DNA of 64,000 nt from JAFEBO01 sp044221315 (GTDB lineage: Bacteria; Planctomycetota; Phycisphaerae; Phycisphaerales; UBA1924), in contig JBGAPK010000001.1 in NCBI GenBank assembly GCA_044221315.1, forward strand, positions 165,943-229,942, read 5' to 3'. The translations under genes and the position numbers were made by a program. Shown piece after piece: positions 51,065-60,335 of this stretch. How positions within the stretch are numbered: the first letter of the stretch is position 1; each line of letters begins with the position of its first letter. The notes beneath the pieces were generated by a model. The model was not told the DNA's origin and searched no databases. It saw nothing but the letters and a program-made list of their open reading frames with translations.

Positions 51065-52576
51065 ATGCCCGGTTTGTACGCGCGGCTGAATCGTCACTTC
51101 GGCGAACGACCGACGGAACTGTCGCGCCGTGAGTTGCTGCGCGCATCGGCCGCGGCCGGCGCGGCGCTATTGCTACACGGTTGTGCCTCGGCGCCGCGCA
51201 CCCGCAAGGGCCCGTCGCAGACCAAGGTCGTGGTCGTCGGCGCCGGACTTGCCGGGCTCTGCGCGGCGTATCAGCTCACCCAGGCCGGATTGGAAGTGAA
51301 GATCGTTGAAGCACGCGACCGGATCGGCGGGCGCGTGCTGACGCTGCGCGACTTTGTGCCGCGGAAGACGGTCGAGGGTGGCGGGGAACTGATCGGAGCG
51401 AATCACCCCTGCTGGCTGGCGTTCGCGAAGCAGTTCGGGCTCGAACTAATGGATGTCGGGAAGGACGACACAACGTTCGACCCGATCGTCATTGATGGAA
51501 GGAAGCTCGAGTACCCCGAGGCAGCGGCGCTATGGAACAGCATGAACACCGCCCTCAACGAAATGAACGTCCTGGCACGTGATATCAACGCTGATCGGCC
51601 GTGGCAATCGGCGCGTGCGCGGGACCTTGATTCCCGCAACATCGCCGACTGGATCAACGCCCTCGGTGCCGATCCGCTCACCAAGCGGGCCTGCTGGATT
51701 AACCAGGCCTCCGACAACGGTCAGGACCCGGCGCGCATGAGCCTGCTCGGTCAGTTGGCCACCGTCAAGGGCGGAGGTCTGGAGAAATTCTGGACCGAAA
51801 CCGAGTCACTACGCTGCCGCGGTGGCAATGACCTCCTCGCACGCCGACTCGCCGATCAGACCGGACGGTCCCGGTTGCAATTGGGTGTCCCGGTCTCATC
51901 GATCGACACGTCGGGCAAAGGCTCCGTTCCGTGCCGCGTGATGCTCGCGGACGGATCATTGCTGGAGTGCGACCACGTCATTCTGGCAGTGCCGCCGTCG
52001 GTTTGGAGCAATATCGCCTTCAAGCCCAACCTGCCCGCCGAGTTGGCGCCCCAGACCGGTGTGAACACCAAGTACCTCGCCCACGTACAAAGAAGGTTCT
52101 GGAAAGACGCCAACCTTTCTCAATACGCCCTGAGCGACAAGCCCGTCGAGCAGACGTGGGATGGCACCGACGGGCAGGACGAGGGAAGTTCGGCGTGCCT
52201 TGTCGGCTTCAGCGGCGGGCCGGGAGCCGAGCAGGTGCTCGAGTGGCCGCAGGATCAGCAACAGCACAACTTCTCCGATGTCCTTTCGAGGTTCTACCCG
52301 GGCTACGACGCAAACTTCGTCAACGCCCGCCTCATGGACTGGCCTCGCGACCCTTGGACGGCCTGCGGCTATTCATTCCCGGCGCCGGGACAGGTCACGA
52401 CGGTCGGGCCGATGCTGGCGGCAGGAATCGGGCCGCTGCACTTCGCCGGAGAGCATTGCTGCTACAAGTTCGTGGGGTACATGGAAGGGGCCCTGCAATC
52501 GGGAATCGCCGCGGCACGGCGGATCCACCAGCCACAGGGAAACCTCAGCGACGACGTCCGCTGGCGGAAACTCTAG
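51065..52576 (+). CDS. Tat-exported FAD amine oxidase, lipoprotein
   Basis: The N-terminus has a twin-arginine signal (LSRRELLRASAAAGAALLLHG) ending in GCAS, so the folded flavoprotein would be exported and lipidated. The FAD motif VVVVGAGLAGLCAAYQL at about residue 56 is followed by VEARDRIGGRVLTL, the amine-oxidase second block. The C-terminal LHFAGEHCCYKFVGYMEGALQSG is also family-typical. Substrate amines are unknown. GGAGG lies five bases before ATG 51065. The MsrBA fusion follows about 200 bases later. Confidence 0.88.
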   Translation: MPGLYARLNRHFGERPTELSRRELLRASAAAGAALLLHGCASAPRTRKGPSQTKVVVVGAGLAGLCAAYQLTQAGLEVKIVEARDRIGGRVLTLRDFVPRKTVEGGGELIGANHPCWLAFAKQFGLELMDVGKDDTTFDPIVIDGRKLEYPEAAALWNSMNTALNEMNVLARDINADRPWQSARARDLDSRNIADWINALGADPLTKRACWINQASDNGQDPARMSLLGQLATVKGGGLEKFWTETESLRCRGGNDLLARRLADQTGRSRLQLGVPVSSIDTSGKGSVPCRVMLADGSLLECDHVILAVPPSVWSNIAFKPNLPAELAPQTGVNTKYLAHVQRRFWKDANLSQYALSDKPVEQTWDGTDGQDEGSSACLVGFSGGPGAEQVLEWPQDQQQHNFSDVLSRFYPGYDANFVNARLMDWPRDPWTACGYSFPAPGQVTTVGPMLAAGIGPLHFAGEHCCYKFVGYMEGALQSGIAAARRIHQPQGNLSDDVRWRKL

Positions 52577-52784
52577 TGGGACGGCACCGGACTCCCCTGC
52601 CATCGCCGAACATGCCAATTTTATGGGCCGAAGGGCCGTTTCCGTGCAATGGCAGGGGTTCGGCGGATCATCTGTTGCGGGGTTGCACCATCCAGAGTGC
52701 TTCCGGCATCGAAGAGGTCGGTAGATGTGATTTCGCGCCGGATGTGTGGCCTGTGGCCGGGCACCCGAGCGATTGGAGCGGACC

Positions 52785-53963
52785 ATGCGCGTGCTTTCGT
52801 TGATTCTGCTGTTTGTGGCCGCCGCGGCGATCGCGGGCGGCGTGTTTTATGCGGCGCGGGCCCTGGCGGGTCCGGGCCCGGGGTACGGGTACGGCAATTC
52901 CGATCTGCCGGCAAAGGGCAACGACAACAAGGAAATCTCCAAGGACATGATCACCAAAGCGAATGACAAGAACGCGAAGCAGGACGGGCCCCGCTATTCC
53001 AAGAGCGGGTACGACATCACGCCCTGGAGCGAGAAGAAGATCAACGACGCGGCGAAGAACCTGGCGCCGGCGGAGCGCGACGTCATTCTCGCAAAGGGGA
53101 CAGAGAGGGCATTCTGCGGGACGCTCGTCGACAATCACAAGGAAGGCGTGTACGTCTGCCACCTGTGCGGGCTGCCGCTCTTTGCGAGCGAGAACAAGTT
53201 CGATTCCGGCACGGGCTGGCCGAGCTTTTTCCGTCCGGTGGACAAGGACCACATCGCGTACCACAAGGACACCGAGTTCGGGATGGAACGCATTGAGATC
53301 CTGTGCGTGCGTTGCACGGCGCACCTGGGCCACGTCTTCGATGATGGCCCCGAGCCGACCGGGCTGCGCTATTGCGTGAACAGCGTCTCGCTCGAATTCG
53401 TGGAAAAGAAGGACGGGAAGATCGATCTTCCCGCGGCGAGCCAACCCATCAAGACCGAAACGGCGTATTTCGCCGGCGGATGCTTCTGGGGCACCGAGGA
53501 TCTCTTCCAGCAGGTGCCCGGTGTGATCGACGTCGTCAGCGGCTATATGGGCGGCAAGGTCAAAAACCCCACGTACAAACAGGTCTGCTACACCGAAACC
53601 GAGCATGCCGAGACCGTGCGGATCACGTTTGACCCCGCGCGCGTGACGTACAAGGACCTGCTCGCAAAGTTCTTCAAGTTCCACGACCCCACGCAGCTAG
53701 ACCGGCAGGGCCCGGACTCCGGGCGGCAGTACCGCAGCGCCATCTTCACGAGCAGCGAGCAGCAATTGGCCGAGGCTCGCCAGTTCATCAAGGAACAGGG
53801 CGCTCGTCCCAAGTTTCAAGGTCGCAAGATCGTCACCACTGTTGAGCCGGCCCCAAAGGCTGGGGAAGCCGGCGGTTTCTGGGAGGCGGAGGATTACCAC
53901 CAGGACTACCACACCAGGCACGGAGGGCACTGCGCCTTGCCATCGCCGGATGATGACGAATAG
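52785..53963 (+). CDS. Membrane-anchored MsrB-MsrA fusion
   Basis: Both methionine sulfoxide reductases in one chain, in the order B then A. A signal/anchor (LSLILLFVAAAAIAGGVFYAA) and a 50-residue linker place it outside the cytoplasm. MsrB: zinc ligands Cys125/128 and Cys174/177, SGTGWPSFF, catalytic Cys197 in RYCVNSVSLEF. MsrA: catalytic Cys233 in FAGGCFWGTE, then HDPTQLDRQGPDSGRQYRSAIF. It repairs oxidised methionine in envelope proteins. GGAG stands before ATG 52785. Confidence 0.95.
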   Translation: MRVLSLILLFVAAAAIAGGVFYAARALAGPGPGYGYGNSDLPAKGNDNKEISKDMITKANDKNAKQDGPRYSKSGYDITPWSEKKINDAAKNLAPAERDVILAKGTERAFCGTLVDNHKEGVYVCHLCGLPLFASENKFDSGTGWPSFFRPVDKDHIAYHKDTEFGMERIEILCVRCTAHLGHVFDDGPEPTGLRYCVNSVSLEFVEKKDGKIDLPAASQPIKTETAYFAGGCFWGTEDLFQQVPGVIDVVSGYMGGKVKNPTYKQVCYTETEHAETVRITFDPARVTYKDLLAKFFKFHDPTQLDRQGPDSGRQYRSAIFTSSEQQLAEARQFIKEQGARPKFQGRKIVTTVEPAPKAGEAGGFWEAEDYHQDYHTRHGGHCALPSPDDDE

Positions 53964-54038
53964 TTTACAAACAATCATGAATTTGTTTTTACTTTGTTCG
54001 CTCTTCCATCGGTCGGGAGGAATGTGTAGACTGTGGGC

Positions 54039-54755
54039 ATGACCATGGGCTTGCAGAAGCATGCCCCTGGGGATGGCGGAGGACTTGGCGGAGGGCAACT
54101 TCGGGCTCTCGGGGCGGCGCTGGGTTCAGACCCGATGACGGGCGTCGGGATATTTTCAGCAGAAGGAAAGATCATTTGGGCGAATCCGCAGATCTCGCGG
54201 ATGTTCCGCGGCCCGGGTGCGTCGCCTTCTCAATCGGTTGGGAAGCAGATCGCCGAGTTGTACCCGGAAGGATGGACGGAGGAGTTGCTCAAGAACTCCC
54301 GCCGGTGCCTTGGCACGGGCAAGCCCATGCTGCTGCGTCTGATCTGGCGCGGCGAACAGGTCTACATGTGGATGCAGCCCCTCGATGCCGACACGGTCTC
54401 GGGGGGAGAAATCGGCCTGCCCGGGCACCTCCTGGTCATTTGCCGCAAAGTCAGCGGGAGCCAGGAGGCGGCAGAGCTTTTCCCGGTGGCAGAATTCGAG
54501 AAGGTCCATACGAACGTCATTGACCTGGGACCTCTCGATGTGCTGAGCACGCGGGAACTGGAAGTTCTGGCTCTGGTCGGGCAGGGTCTGAGCGCAGCGG
54601 AAATCGCGACCGTGCTGCACCGTTCTGTGAAGACCATTAACACGCATCGCGAGAGCATCGGCAAGAAGCTCAAGATTGACGACCGGGTGAAGTTGGCGGC
54701 CATCGCGCAGCGGGCCGGGCTGAGCCTGGCCGATGCCGCCCGGGAACGGACCTGA
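54039..54755 (+). CDS. PAS-like/LuxR-type HTH regulator (tandem copy 1)
   Basis: The N-terminal half is PAS-like (GIFSAEGKIIWANPQISRMF). The C-terminal half is a LuxR HTH: LSTRELEVLALVGQGLSAAEI, then HRSVKTINTHRESIGKKL. A receiver domain with conserved Asp is absent. TAGACT at 54027-54032 lies six bases before ATG 54039, which predicts a leaderless message; the GTG at 54033 would lie upstream of the transcript start. The next gene is a paralogue 18 bases away. Confidence 0.82.
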   Translation: MTMGLQKHAPGDGGGLGGGQLRALGAALGSDPMTGVGIFSAEGKIIWANPQISRMFRGPGASPSQSVGKQIAELYPEGWTEELLKNSRRCLGTGKPMLLRLIWRGEQVYMWMQPLDADTVSGGEIGLPGHLLVICRKVSGSQEAAELFPVAEFEKVHTNVIDLGPLDVLSTRELEVLALVGQGLSAAEIATVLHRSVKTINTHRESIGKKLKIDDRVKLAAIAQRAGLSLADAARERT

Positions 54756-54773
54756 GCGGGTAAGCTGTTCGGC

Positions 54774-55517
54774 ATGACACACGAAACCAACGCCCAAGCC
54801 CAAACGCCACCCACCTTCCCGACGGAAATGGGCGGGGAGGATCTGAAGGGACTGTTCGCCGCGCTCGGCGCGGACCCGATGATCGGGGTGGCGCTTGTCG
54901 GCGAGGACGGGCACATCTTCTGGTCCAACCCGCAGATGGCCCGGATGTTCTTCGGTGAGGGGCACACGGCGCCGCAAGCGATCGGAAAGAACCTGAAAGA
55001 CCTATACCCGCAGCCGTGGGTTCAGGAACGCCTTCGCATCCTCAAGCAATCCGCCGAGCACAACAAGCCGGTCCAACTCCGGTCGATCTGGCAGGGTCGT
55101 CAGCAGTATTCATGGATTCATCCGCTCGATCCCGAGGGGGTGGACTCGATGGAGGCGGACGAACTCCACGGCGGCGAAATGCCGCGCCGGTTTCTGGTCA
55201 TCACCAAGCGAGTGAGCGGGGAGGGGAAGACCGAGGAACTCGCGCCCGCGGAGGGCTTCGACAAAGTCGATAGCGAAGTGATTGATCTTGGCCCGCTCGA
55301 CGTGCTGACGTCTCGTGAACTTGAAGTGCTCGCGCTGCTCGGGCAGGGGCTGGCCGCGGCGGAAATCGCGAAGCTGCTGCACCGCTCGGTCAAGACGATC
55401 AACACCCATCGCGAGAACATCGGGAAGAAGTTGAAGATCGACGACCGGGTGAAACTGGCCAACATCGCGCAGCGGGCGGGGCTGCGCCTGCCGGACGCGG
55501 AAAAAGAGCGGGTGTGA
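54774..55517 (+). CDS. PAS-like/LuxR-type HTH regulator (tandem copy 2)
   Basis: This is a 247-residue paralogue of the previous gene. The PAS-like half (GVALVGEDGHIFWSNPQMARMF) is more diverged than the HTH, where LTSRELEVLALLGQGLAAAEI and HRSVKTINTHRENIGKKLKI are nearly identical between copies. The shared DNA-binding surface suggests that the two bind the same sites, while the different sensors respond to different cues. TAAGCT at 54761-54766 is seven bases before the ATG. A 26-base palindrome follows the gene. Confidence 0.82.
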   Translation: MTHETNAQAQTPPTFPTEMGGEDLKGLFAALGADPMIGVALVGEDGHIFWSNPQMARMFFGEGHTAPQAIGKNLKDLYPQPWVQERLRILKQSAEHNKPVQLRSIWQGRQQYSWIHPLDPEGVDSMEADELHGGEMPRRFLVITKRVSGEGKTEELAPAEGFDKVDSEVIDLGPLDVLTSRELEVLALLGQGLAAAEIAKLLHRSVKTINTHRENIGKKLKIDDRVKLANIAQRAGLRLPDAEKERV

Positions 55518-55531
55518 TGCGCCCGGACCTG

Positions 55532-55557
55532 CGGATTCCACAACATTGTGGAATCCG
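55532..55557. promoter_or_regulatory. 26-base perfect palindrome after the regulator pair
   Basis: CGGATTCCACAA and TTGTGGAATCCG form 12-base arms around CA. A degenerate AATCCACA and GGAATCCG follow at about 55566-55590. No T-run follows, so this is either an operator for the LuxR pair or a stem of other use. Confidence 0.6.
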
Positions 55558-55696
55558 GGCCGAGAATCCACATGAATGAGGAATCCGAGGCAGCGCTGTT
55601 GACGCGCCGGCCGCGTCGCTGGTAATTTTTTGGACGACGCGCGGGGTGGGAGCCGGGGCTCCCGCCGGTGCGCCGGCGCTGCGCGGAGATCGAATC

Positions 55697-56128
55697 ATGT
55701 TCGGACGTGTCGGATCGATCGGGGGATTGGTCGTGCTGCTCATCGCGCTCGGCGCGGGAATCGCGAACGTCTATTACAAGAAGAGCAAGGTGGGCGAGGA
55801 GTATCGCAAGGAGATGCACACGCTGGTGGAGAAATGCGACGGGTACAACGCGAACAAGGACTACATGGACTGGCTGGTGGACGCGACCCACGACGAGGTC
55901 TTCGGCAAGGACTACAAAGTGAAATTCAGTCCCGGAGGGCGCCTCCGTTCGATGCGCGACGAGAGCACGTTCGACGAGGAGGCGTACGCGATTGATATGT
56001 TCGACGGAATGATCAAGCGCGCGAATGAGGACAAGGCCGAGGCCGTGGTGAAATCGCTTGAGAAACTGCTGAAGGAGTTGAGCGAAGAAGACGAACCCGC
56101 AAATTCGAAAGGGACGCCCACGAAATAG
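55697..56128 (+). CDS. Membrane-anchored protein of unknown function
   Basis: ATG 55697 follows GGAG by nine bases. The 143-residue protein has one membrane helix (GGLVVLLIALGAGIANVYY), then a charged helical region (KVGEEYRKEMHTLVEKCDGYNANKDY...) and an acidic C-terminus (KLLKELSEEDEPANS). No family recognised. The region after the helix looks like a coiled coil. Confidence 0.6.
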   Translation: MFGRVGSIGGLVVLLIALGAGIANVYYKKSKVGEEYRKEMHTLVEKCDGYNANKDYMDWLVDATHDEVFGKDYKVKFSPGGRLRSMRDESTFDEEAYAIDMFDGMIKRANEDKAEAVVKSLEKLLKELSEEDEPANSKGTPTK

Positions 56129-56358
56129 CGGGGAGCATTCGGCGAGCCCCGGCGGGCCAGTGAACGCGTTGCGGGATCGTCATGAAGGCAGAATCCGGCT
56201 TGATTCCGGGGCGAAAAACCGCGCGGCGTAACCAGAAAACGGGCTTGCTCGAGGGACGGCTGCCCGGTAGGCTGTCAATGGATAAACGCGGCGGAGGAGA
56301 TCGGGCGGCCGTGCCAATCGCGGCCAGCAAATCACTGGATCCGGGCAGGGGGCACGTT

Positions 56359-58413
56359 GTGTCAAAGCACTGTTTTGTAATGGTTCGTGGGATGGGAATC
56401 GCCTGCGTTGCGTCGACGGTCGGAGTATTTGCCCTGTGCGGCGAGGCTCGGGCCGACCAAACCGAGCAGATCTATTACTTCAAACATGCACGCGAAGTGC
56501 CGCTTGACGTCTCGCGGGTGGCGGTGAAGCGCCTGGAGAATGGCGAGGCACGAGGTGGAAGAACGCCCGCCGTTTACACCGAGCGGGCGACCGATTTTCA
56601 GTATCCGCTCGCGCAGTGGACGCTCTACCGCGCTCCGGCGACACCCGGCGTCGGCGCAGATGTCACGACGGTCAGGGCGGTCGTGAGCGACGCGGCCGCT
56701 TCGGGTTCCTTTGACTTTGTTTCGCCGGTCTTCACGGATGACTTCGGCGGGCCGATGGTCGTAACACCGACGCTTCTGATGGCGGTGAATCCGAGCGTGC
56801 CGGTCGCGGAAGCGCGTGCGATCGCGTGCGGCTACGGCACGATCCTGGAAGAGGGATTCGCCGGGGAGCCCAACGGCTTTCGCGTCGGGCTCGCGACCGC
56901 GAACGGATACGACGTGCTGCGGGACGCGGCCGAGCTTTCGCGACGGGATGACGTGCTCTTTGCCGAGCCGGACATGATCTTCACGGGTCGCGCGGAGTTG
57001 ATACCGAACGATACGAACTGGTCGAGCATGTGGGGGCTGCGCAATATCGGGCAATTTTCGGGCGTGGCGGGAAGAGACGTGGGCGCGTGGAGAGCGTGGG
57101 ACATCACCACCGGGTCGCCCTCGATCTTCACGGTGATCATCGATGTCGGCGTCGATCTGGCACATCCGGATCTCAATCTCGGTCCGAGCCACGTTGACCT
57201 GACGGGGCAGGGAAGCGGTGGCAACCCGTTCAACAACTGTGACAGTCACGGAACCGCAGTGGCGAGCTGCGTAAGCGCCAAGATCAATAATGCGCTGGGA
57301 GTCGTGGGCGTTGCGCCCGCCACGCGCAGCGCTTCGGCACGCACGTTTGTTTCAAATTCGCCGACGTGCGACGGCTCGTGGACTACCCAGATCAGTTGGA
57401 CACCCGACGCGATCTCCTTTGCGCAGGGGATCGGGGCGAGGGTCACCAACAACAGCAATGGCTACGGCTTCACGTCGGCCTCGATCGATTCGGCGTACCA
57501 GAACAGCTACAACGCCGGAATCGTGCACTTCGCGTCGTCGGGAAACAACGCCGGAGCCGTGCTCTATCCGGCGTCGATTCCCATTGTCAACGCGCTTTCG
57601 GCGATGATGCCCAACGGAACACTGGCCTCTTTCAGCAATTTCGGCCCGGAAACAGACTTCACGGCGCCGGGAACTTCCATCATGGCCTGCGACCGGGTCG
57701 GTGCGCCGGGATACAGCACGACCAACTACGCGACAGTCCAGGGCACCAGCTTTGCATCGCCGTATGCCGCGGGAGTGGCGGCCCTGATCTTCTCTCTCAA
57801 GCCCACCCTGACGCCCGCGCAGGTCGAATCGTTCATGCGTACGAGCGCGATCGATCTCGGTGTGGCGGGGTTCGACAACAGCTTCGGCAACGGCCTCGTG
57901 AACGCGTGGAACGCCTTCCAGCAGGTGGGTTGCACGCCGGTCTTTGATCAGCAGCCGCCAGCGACGATCGACAGGCCCTGCCCCGGCGCTCAATTCTCGA
58001 TCAGCAGCGGCACTGCCAGCACCGCTCCGGGCACTGTCACTCTGCGCTGGCGTCGCAACGGAGTAAGCCTGACAAACGGCGCCGACTACGCCAACACAAC
58101 CACGAGTGCGCTGACGATCAAGGGGTTCGGACCGTCGGACGTTGCCACCTATACACTCGCCGCCACGAACGCGTGCGGCACGACGATCAGCAGTGCGGTA
58201 ATCGTCACCAACTACTGCCCTGCCGACCTGCTGTGCGACGGGCAGGTGGACGATGGAGATTTTGTCCGGTTCGCGACGGCGTACGACCTGCTCTTGTGCT
58301 CGGACCCGAACATGACCATCGGATGCCCCGCGGACTTGAACGTCGATGGGCAGGTGGACGATATCGACTTTGTTGCGTTCGCAACAGCGTACGACATCTT
58401 GCTCTGCCCCTGA
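56359..58413 (+). CDS. Exported subtilase (S8) with dockerin-like tail
   Basis: GTG 56359 is chosen: AGGGGG lies before it and the signal peptide is intact (VRGMGIACVASTVGVFALCG). The open frame reaches back to 56182 and ATG 56380 is also possible. The pro-region runs to about residue 215. The catalytic triad is Asp262 (IIDVGVDLAHPDL), His297 (CDSHGTAVAS) and Ser464 (GTSFASPYAAG). An Ig-like domain (about 550-620) is followed by two dockerin-like Ca loops: CPADLLCDGQVDDGDF and CPADLNVDGQVDDIDF. The tail matches that of the transglutaminase. Secreted protein degradation is the likely role. Confidence 0.9.
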   Translation: MSKHCFVMVRGMGIACVASTVGVFALCGEARADQTEQIYYFKHAREVPLDVSRVAVKRLENGEARGGRTPAVYTERATDFQYPLAQWTLYRAPATPGVGADVTTVRAVVSDAAASGSFDFVSPVFTDDFGGPMVVTPTLLMAVNPSVPVAEARAIACGYGTILEEGFAGEPNGFRVGLATANGYDVLRDAAELSRRDDVLFAEPDMIFTGRAELIPNDTNWSSMWGLRNIGQFSGVAGRDVGAWRAWDITTGSPSIFTVIIDVGVDLAHPDLNLGPSHVDLTGQGSGGNPFNNCDSHGTAVASCVSAKINNALGVVGVAPATRSASARTFVSNSPTCDGSWTTQISWTPDAISFAQGIGARVTNNSNGYGFTSASIDSAYQNSYNAGIVHFASSGNNAGAVLYPASIPIVNALSAMMPNGTLASFSNFGPETDFTAPGTSIMACDRVGAPGYSTTNYATVQGTSFASPYAAGVAALIFSLKPTLTPAQVESFMRTSAIDLGVAGFDNSFGNGLVNAWNAFQQVGCTPVFDQQPPATIDRPCPGAQFSISSGTASTAPGTVTLRWRRNGVSLTNGADYANTTTSALTIKGFGPSDVATYTLAATNACGTTISSAVIVTNYCPADLLCDGQVDDGDFVRFATAYDLLLCSDPNMTIGCPADLNVDGQVDDIDFVAFATAYDILLCP

Positions 58414-58637
58414 ATCGATCGGGCACGCTCGCGTAGCCCGGCGGCACGAGCATCTCGTACTCCACGATGAAGACGGAACAGTCGGCGTCGTGGACCTGTC
58501 CACCCTTGTTCGTATTGGACTTCTAGATCGACCGCGGGATCGGCGGGGATGGGCGTGGCACCGACTTTGACCGCGATGGTCTCGGGGCCAAGATCCGCCG
58601 GAAGGGGTGTGCGGGCCACACGGTCGCTCCGCGCCGA
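58414..58637. other. Region downstream of the amylase, possible gene remnant on the minus strand
   Basis: No intact gene. In the amylase frame just beyond its stop, the minus strand reads ARTPLPADLGPETIAVKVGA, then PADPAVDLEVQYEQGW. After one shift it continues VHDADCSVFIVEYEMLVPPG. This looks like coding text broken by a frameshift. Origin is unknown. Confidence 0.35.
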
Positions 58638-60335
58638 CTAATTCCGCCCCGAGAAATCCACAACGTACAGCGTGCGCGGGGCCAATTCGCGGATCGGGAT
58701 GTAGTCGGACAGACCACCCTTCGCGTCCGTCTTCGGAGCTTCGGGATTCACCGCGGCGTTGTGCAGCAGTTCCTTGGGCTGTGTGACCTTCTTGAACGGC
58801 CCGGACGCTGCGCGGACGCGGCAATCCCGCACGGACTTGTCGGAGAGGTTGGCGATTACCAGAAGAGCGGAATCGCCCTCGGCGCGCGCGAAGGCGTAGA
58901 CCGACTTATCGCTGGCGTCGATGGGGGTGTAGTCGCCCTTTGCCAAGGCTGAATTGGCCTGGCGCAGGCGGATGAGTTTCTTGTAGAGATTGAGCAGCGA
59001 CTCGGGATCGGACGATTCGGCGCTGACGTTCTTGGTGGTGAAGTCGCTCTGGGCGCTGCGCCAGGGCTTCCCGCCGGTGAACCCGGCGTTCGGCGCGGAA
59101 TCCCACTGCATCGGCGTGCGGAGGTTCTCGTCGGGCTTGTCGCCGACGACTCCGAGCTCCTCGCCGTAGTACATGAACGGAATTCCGGGCTGGGTGAAGA
59201 GGAGACAGGCGGCGAGCTTGGCCTTGCCGAAGTCGTTGCCGAAGCGTGTCATCGATCGTGTCTGGTCGTGGTTGCTCAGGAACGTGCTGAACTGGTTCCG
59301 CGGATAGGCCGACCATGCCTTCGCCGTAGCGTCCTTGAGGCGCCTGGCATCGGCGTTGTTCACCGCGTCGATCGTGGCGAAGGAGACGTCGAACTCAAAG
59401 CAGGTATCGAGCTGATCGGGCACGTACGTCGCGATGGTGCCGGTGTCGGTCCAGACCTCCCCCACCGTGAAAGCGTTCTTGTCCACGGACTTGTAAAACG
59501 TGTGCCACTTGCGGAGCCAGTCGTGGGTCTCTTTCGTGTTCTCCTGCTGCTGACCGTCTTCTATGAGATGGCGGATCGCGTCGAGGCGGTAGCCATCCAC
59601 TCCGTAGTCCTTGATCCAGAACTCAGTGACCTTGTCCATCTCCTTCGTCACTTCGGGGTTGCGGTAGTTCAGGTCGGGCATGTAGCTCGAGAAGATGGCG
59701 TAGAAATACTCGTTCGGCACGCCCTGCGCCGGAAACCAAACCTCCTGATTCCACGGGCCTTTCCACGCCGGCTTGCTGCTCGACCAGATGTACCAGTTGT
59801 GTTTCGGGTCTTTCGGATCGGCAGCCTTGGCAAACCACGGGTGCGATTTCGACGTGTGATTCAGCACGAGGTCGAGGATGACCCGGATGCCGCGCTTCTT
59901 GCACTCGGCCATGAAACGCTTGAAATCCTCGTTGGTGCCGAATTCGCTCTCGATCTTGTAGTAGTCGCTGGTCTCGTAGCCGTGGTAAGACGGCCCCTCG
60001 AAAACGGGCATGAGCCAGAGCGCGGTCGCGCCCAGGTCCGTGCTGGTGTCCGGATTCCCGTCGTTGATGTAGTCGAGCTTTTCGATCAGACCGGCGAAAT
60101 CACCGATGCCGTCGTTGGCCAATGGGCCCGTGGTCGCGTCCTTGAAGGAACGGACGAAAACCTGGTAGAAAACCGCCTCGTTCCACCAGTTGTCTATCCG
60201 CTGGTTTGAGCGACCCGTGAACCCCGATTGCGCAGGCTTTGCAGCGGCGGGGTTGGTGGTTGCCTGGGCGACCGCGAGCGAGGCCGCCAAGGCGGCGACG
60301 GTGGCTGCGGCGGCGACGCGGGAGATGCTGGTCAT
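58638..60335 (-). CDS. Exported GH13 alpha-amylase family enzyme
   Basis: ATG 60335 follows GGAG and opens a signal peptide (RVAAAATVAALAASLAVA). The enzyme has the GH13 blocks in order: NEAVFYQVFVRSF, GYHGYETSDYY (region I), VILDLVLNHTS, GVDGYRLDAIRH with nucleophile Asp252, VGEVWTD with acid/base Glu293, and FLSNHDQ with Asp357. The length of 565 residues fits oligo-glucosidase or amylase types. It degrades alpha-glucans outside the cytoplasm. Confidence 0.92.
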   Translation of the reverse strand: MTSISRVAAAATVAALAASLAVAQATTNPAAAKPAQSGFTGRSNQRIDNWWNEAVFYQVFVRSFKDATTGPLANDGIGDFAGLIEKLDYINDGNPDTSTDLGATALWLMPVFEGPSYHGYETSDYYKIESEFGTNEDFKRFMAECKKRGIRVILDLVLNHTSKSHPWFAKAADPKDPKHNWYIWSSSKPAWKGPWNQEVWFPAQGVPNEYFYAIFSSYMPDLNYRNPEVTKEMDKVTEFWIKDYGVDGYRLDAIRHLIEDGQQQENTKETHDWLRKWHTFYKSVDKNAFTVGEVWTDTGTIATYVPDQLDTCFEFDVSFATIDAVNNADARRLKDATAKAWSAYPRNQFSTFLSNHDQTRSMTRFGNDFGKAKLAACLLFTQPGIPFMYYGEELGVVGDKPDENLRTPMQWDSAPNAGFTGGKPWRSAQSDFTTKNVSAESSDPESLLNLYKKLIRLRQANSALAKGDYTPIDASDKSVYAFARAEGDSALLVIANLSDKSVRDCRVRAASGPFKKVTQPKELLHNAAVNPEAPKTDAKGGLSDYIPIRELAPRTLYVVDFSGRN

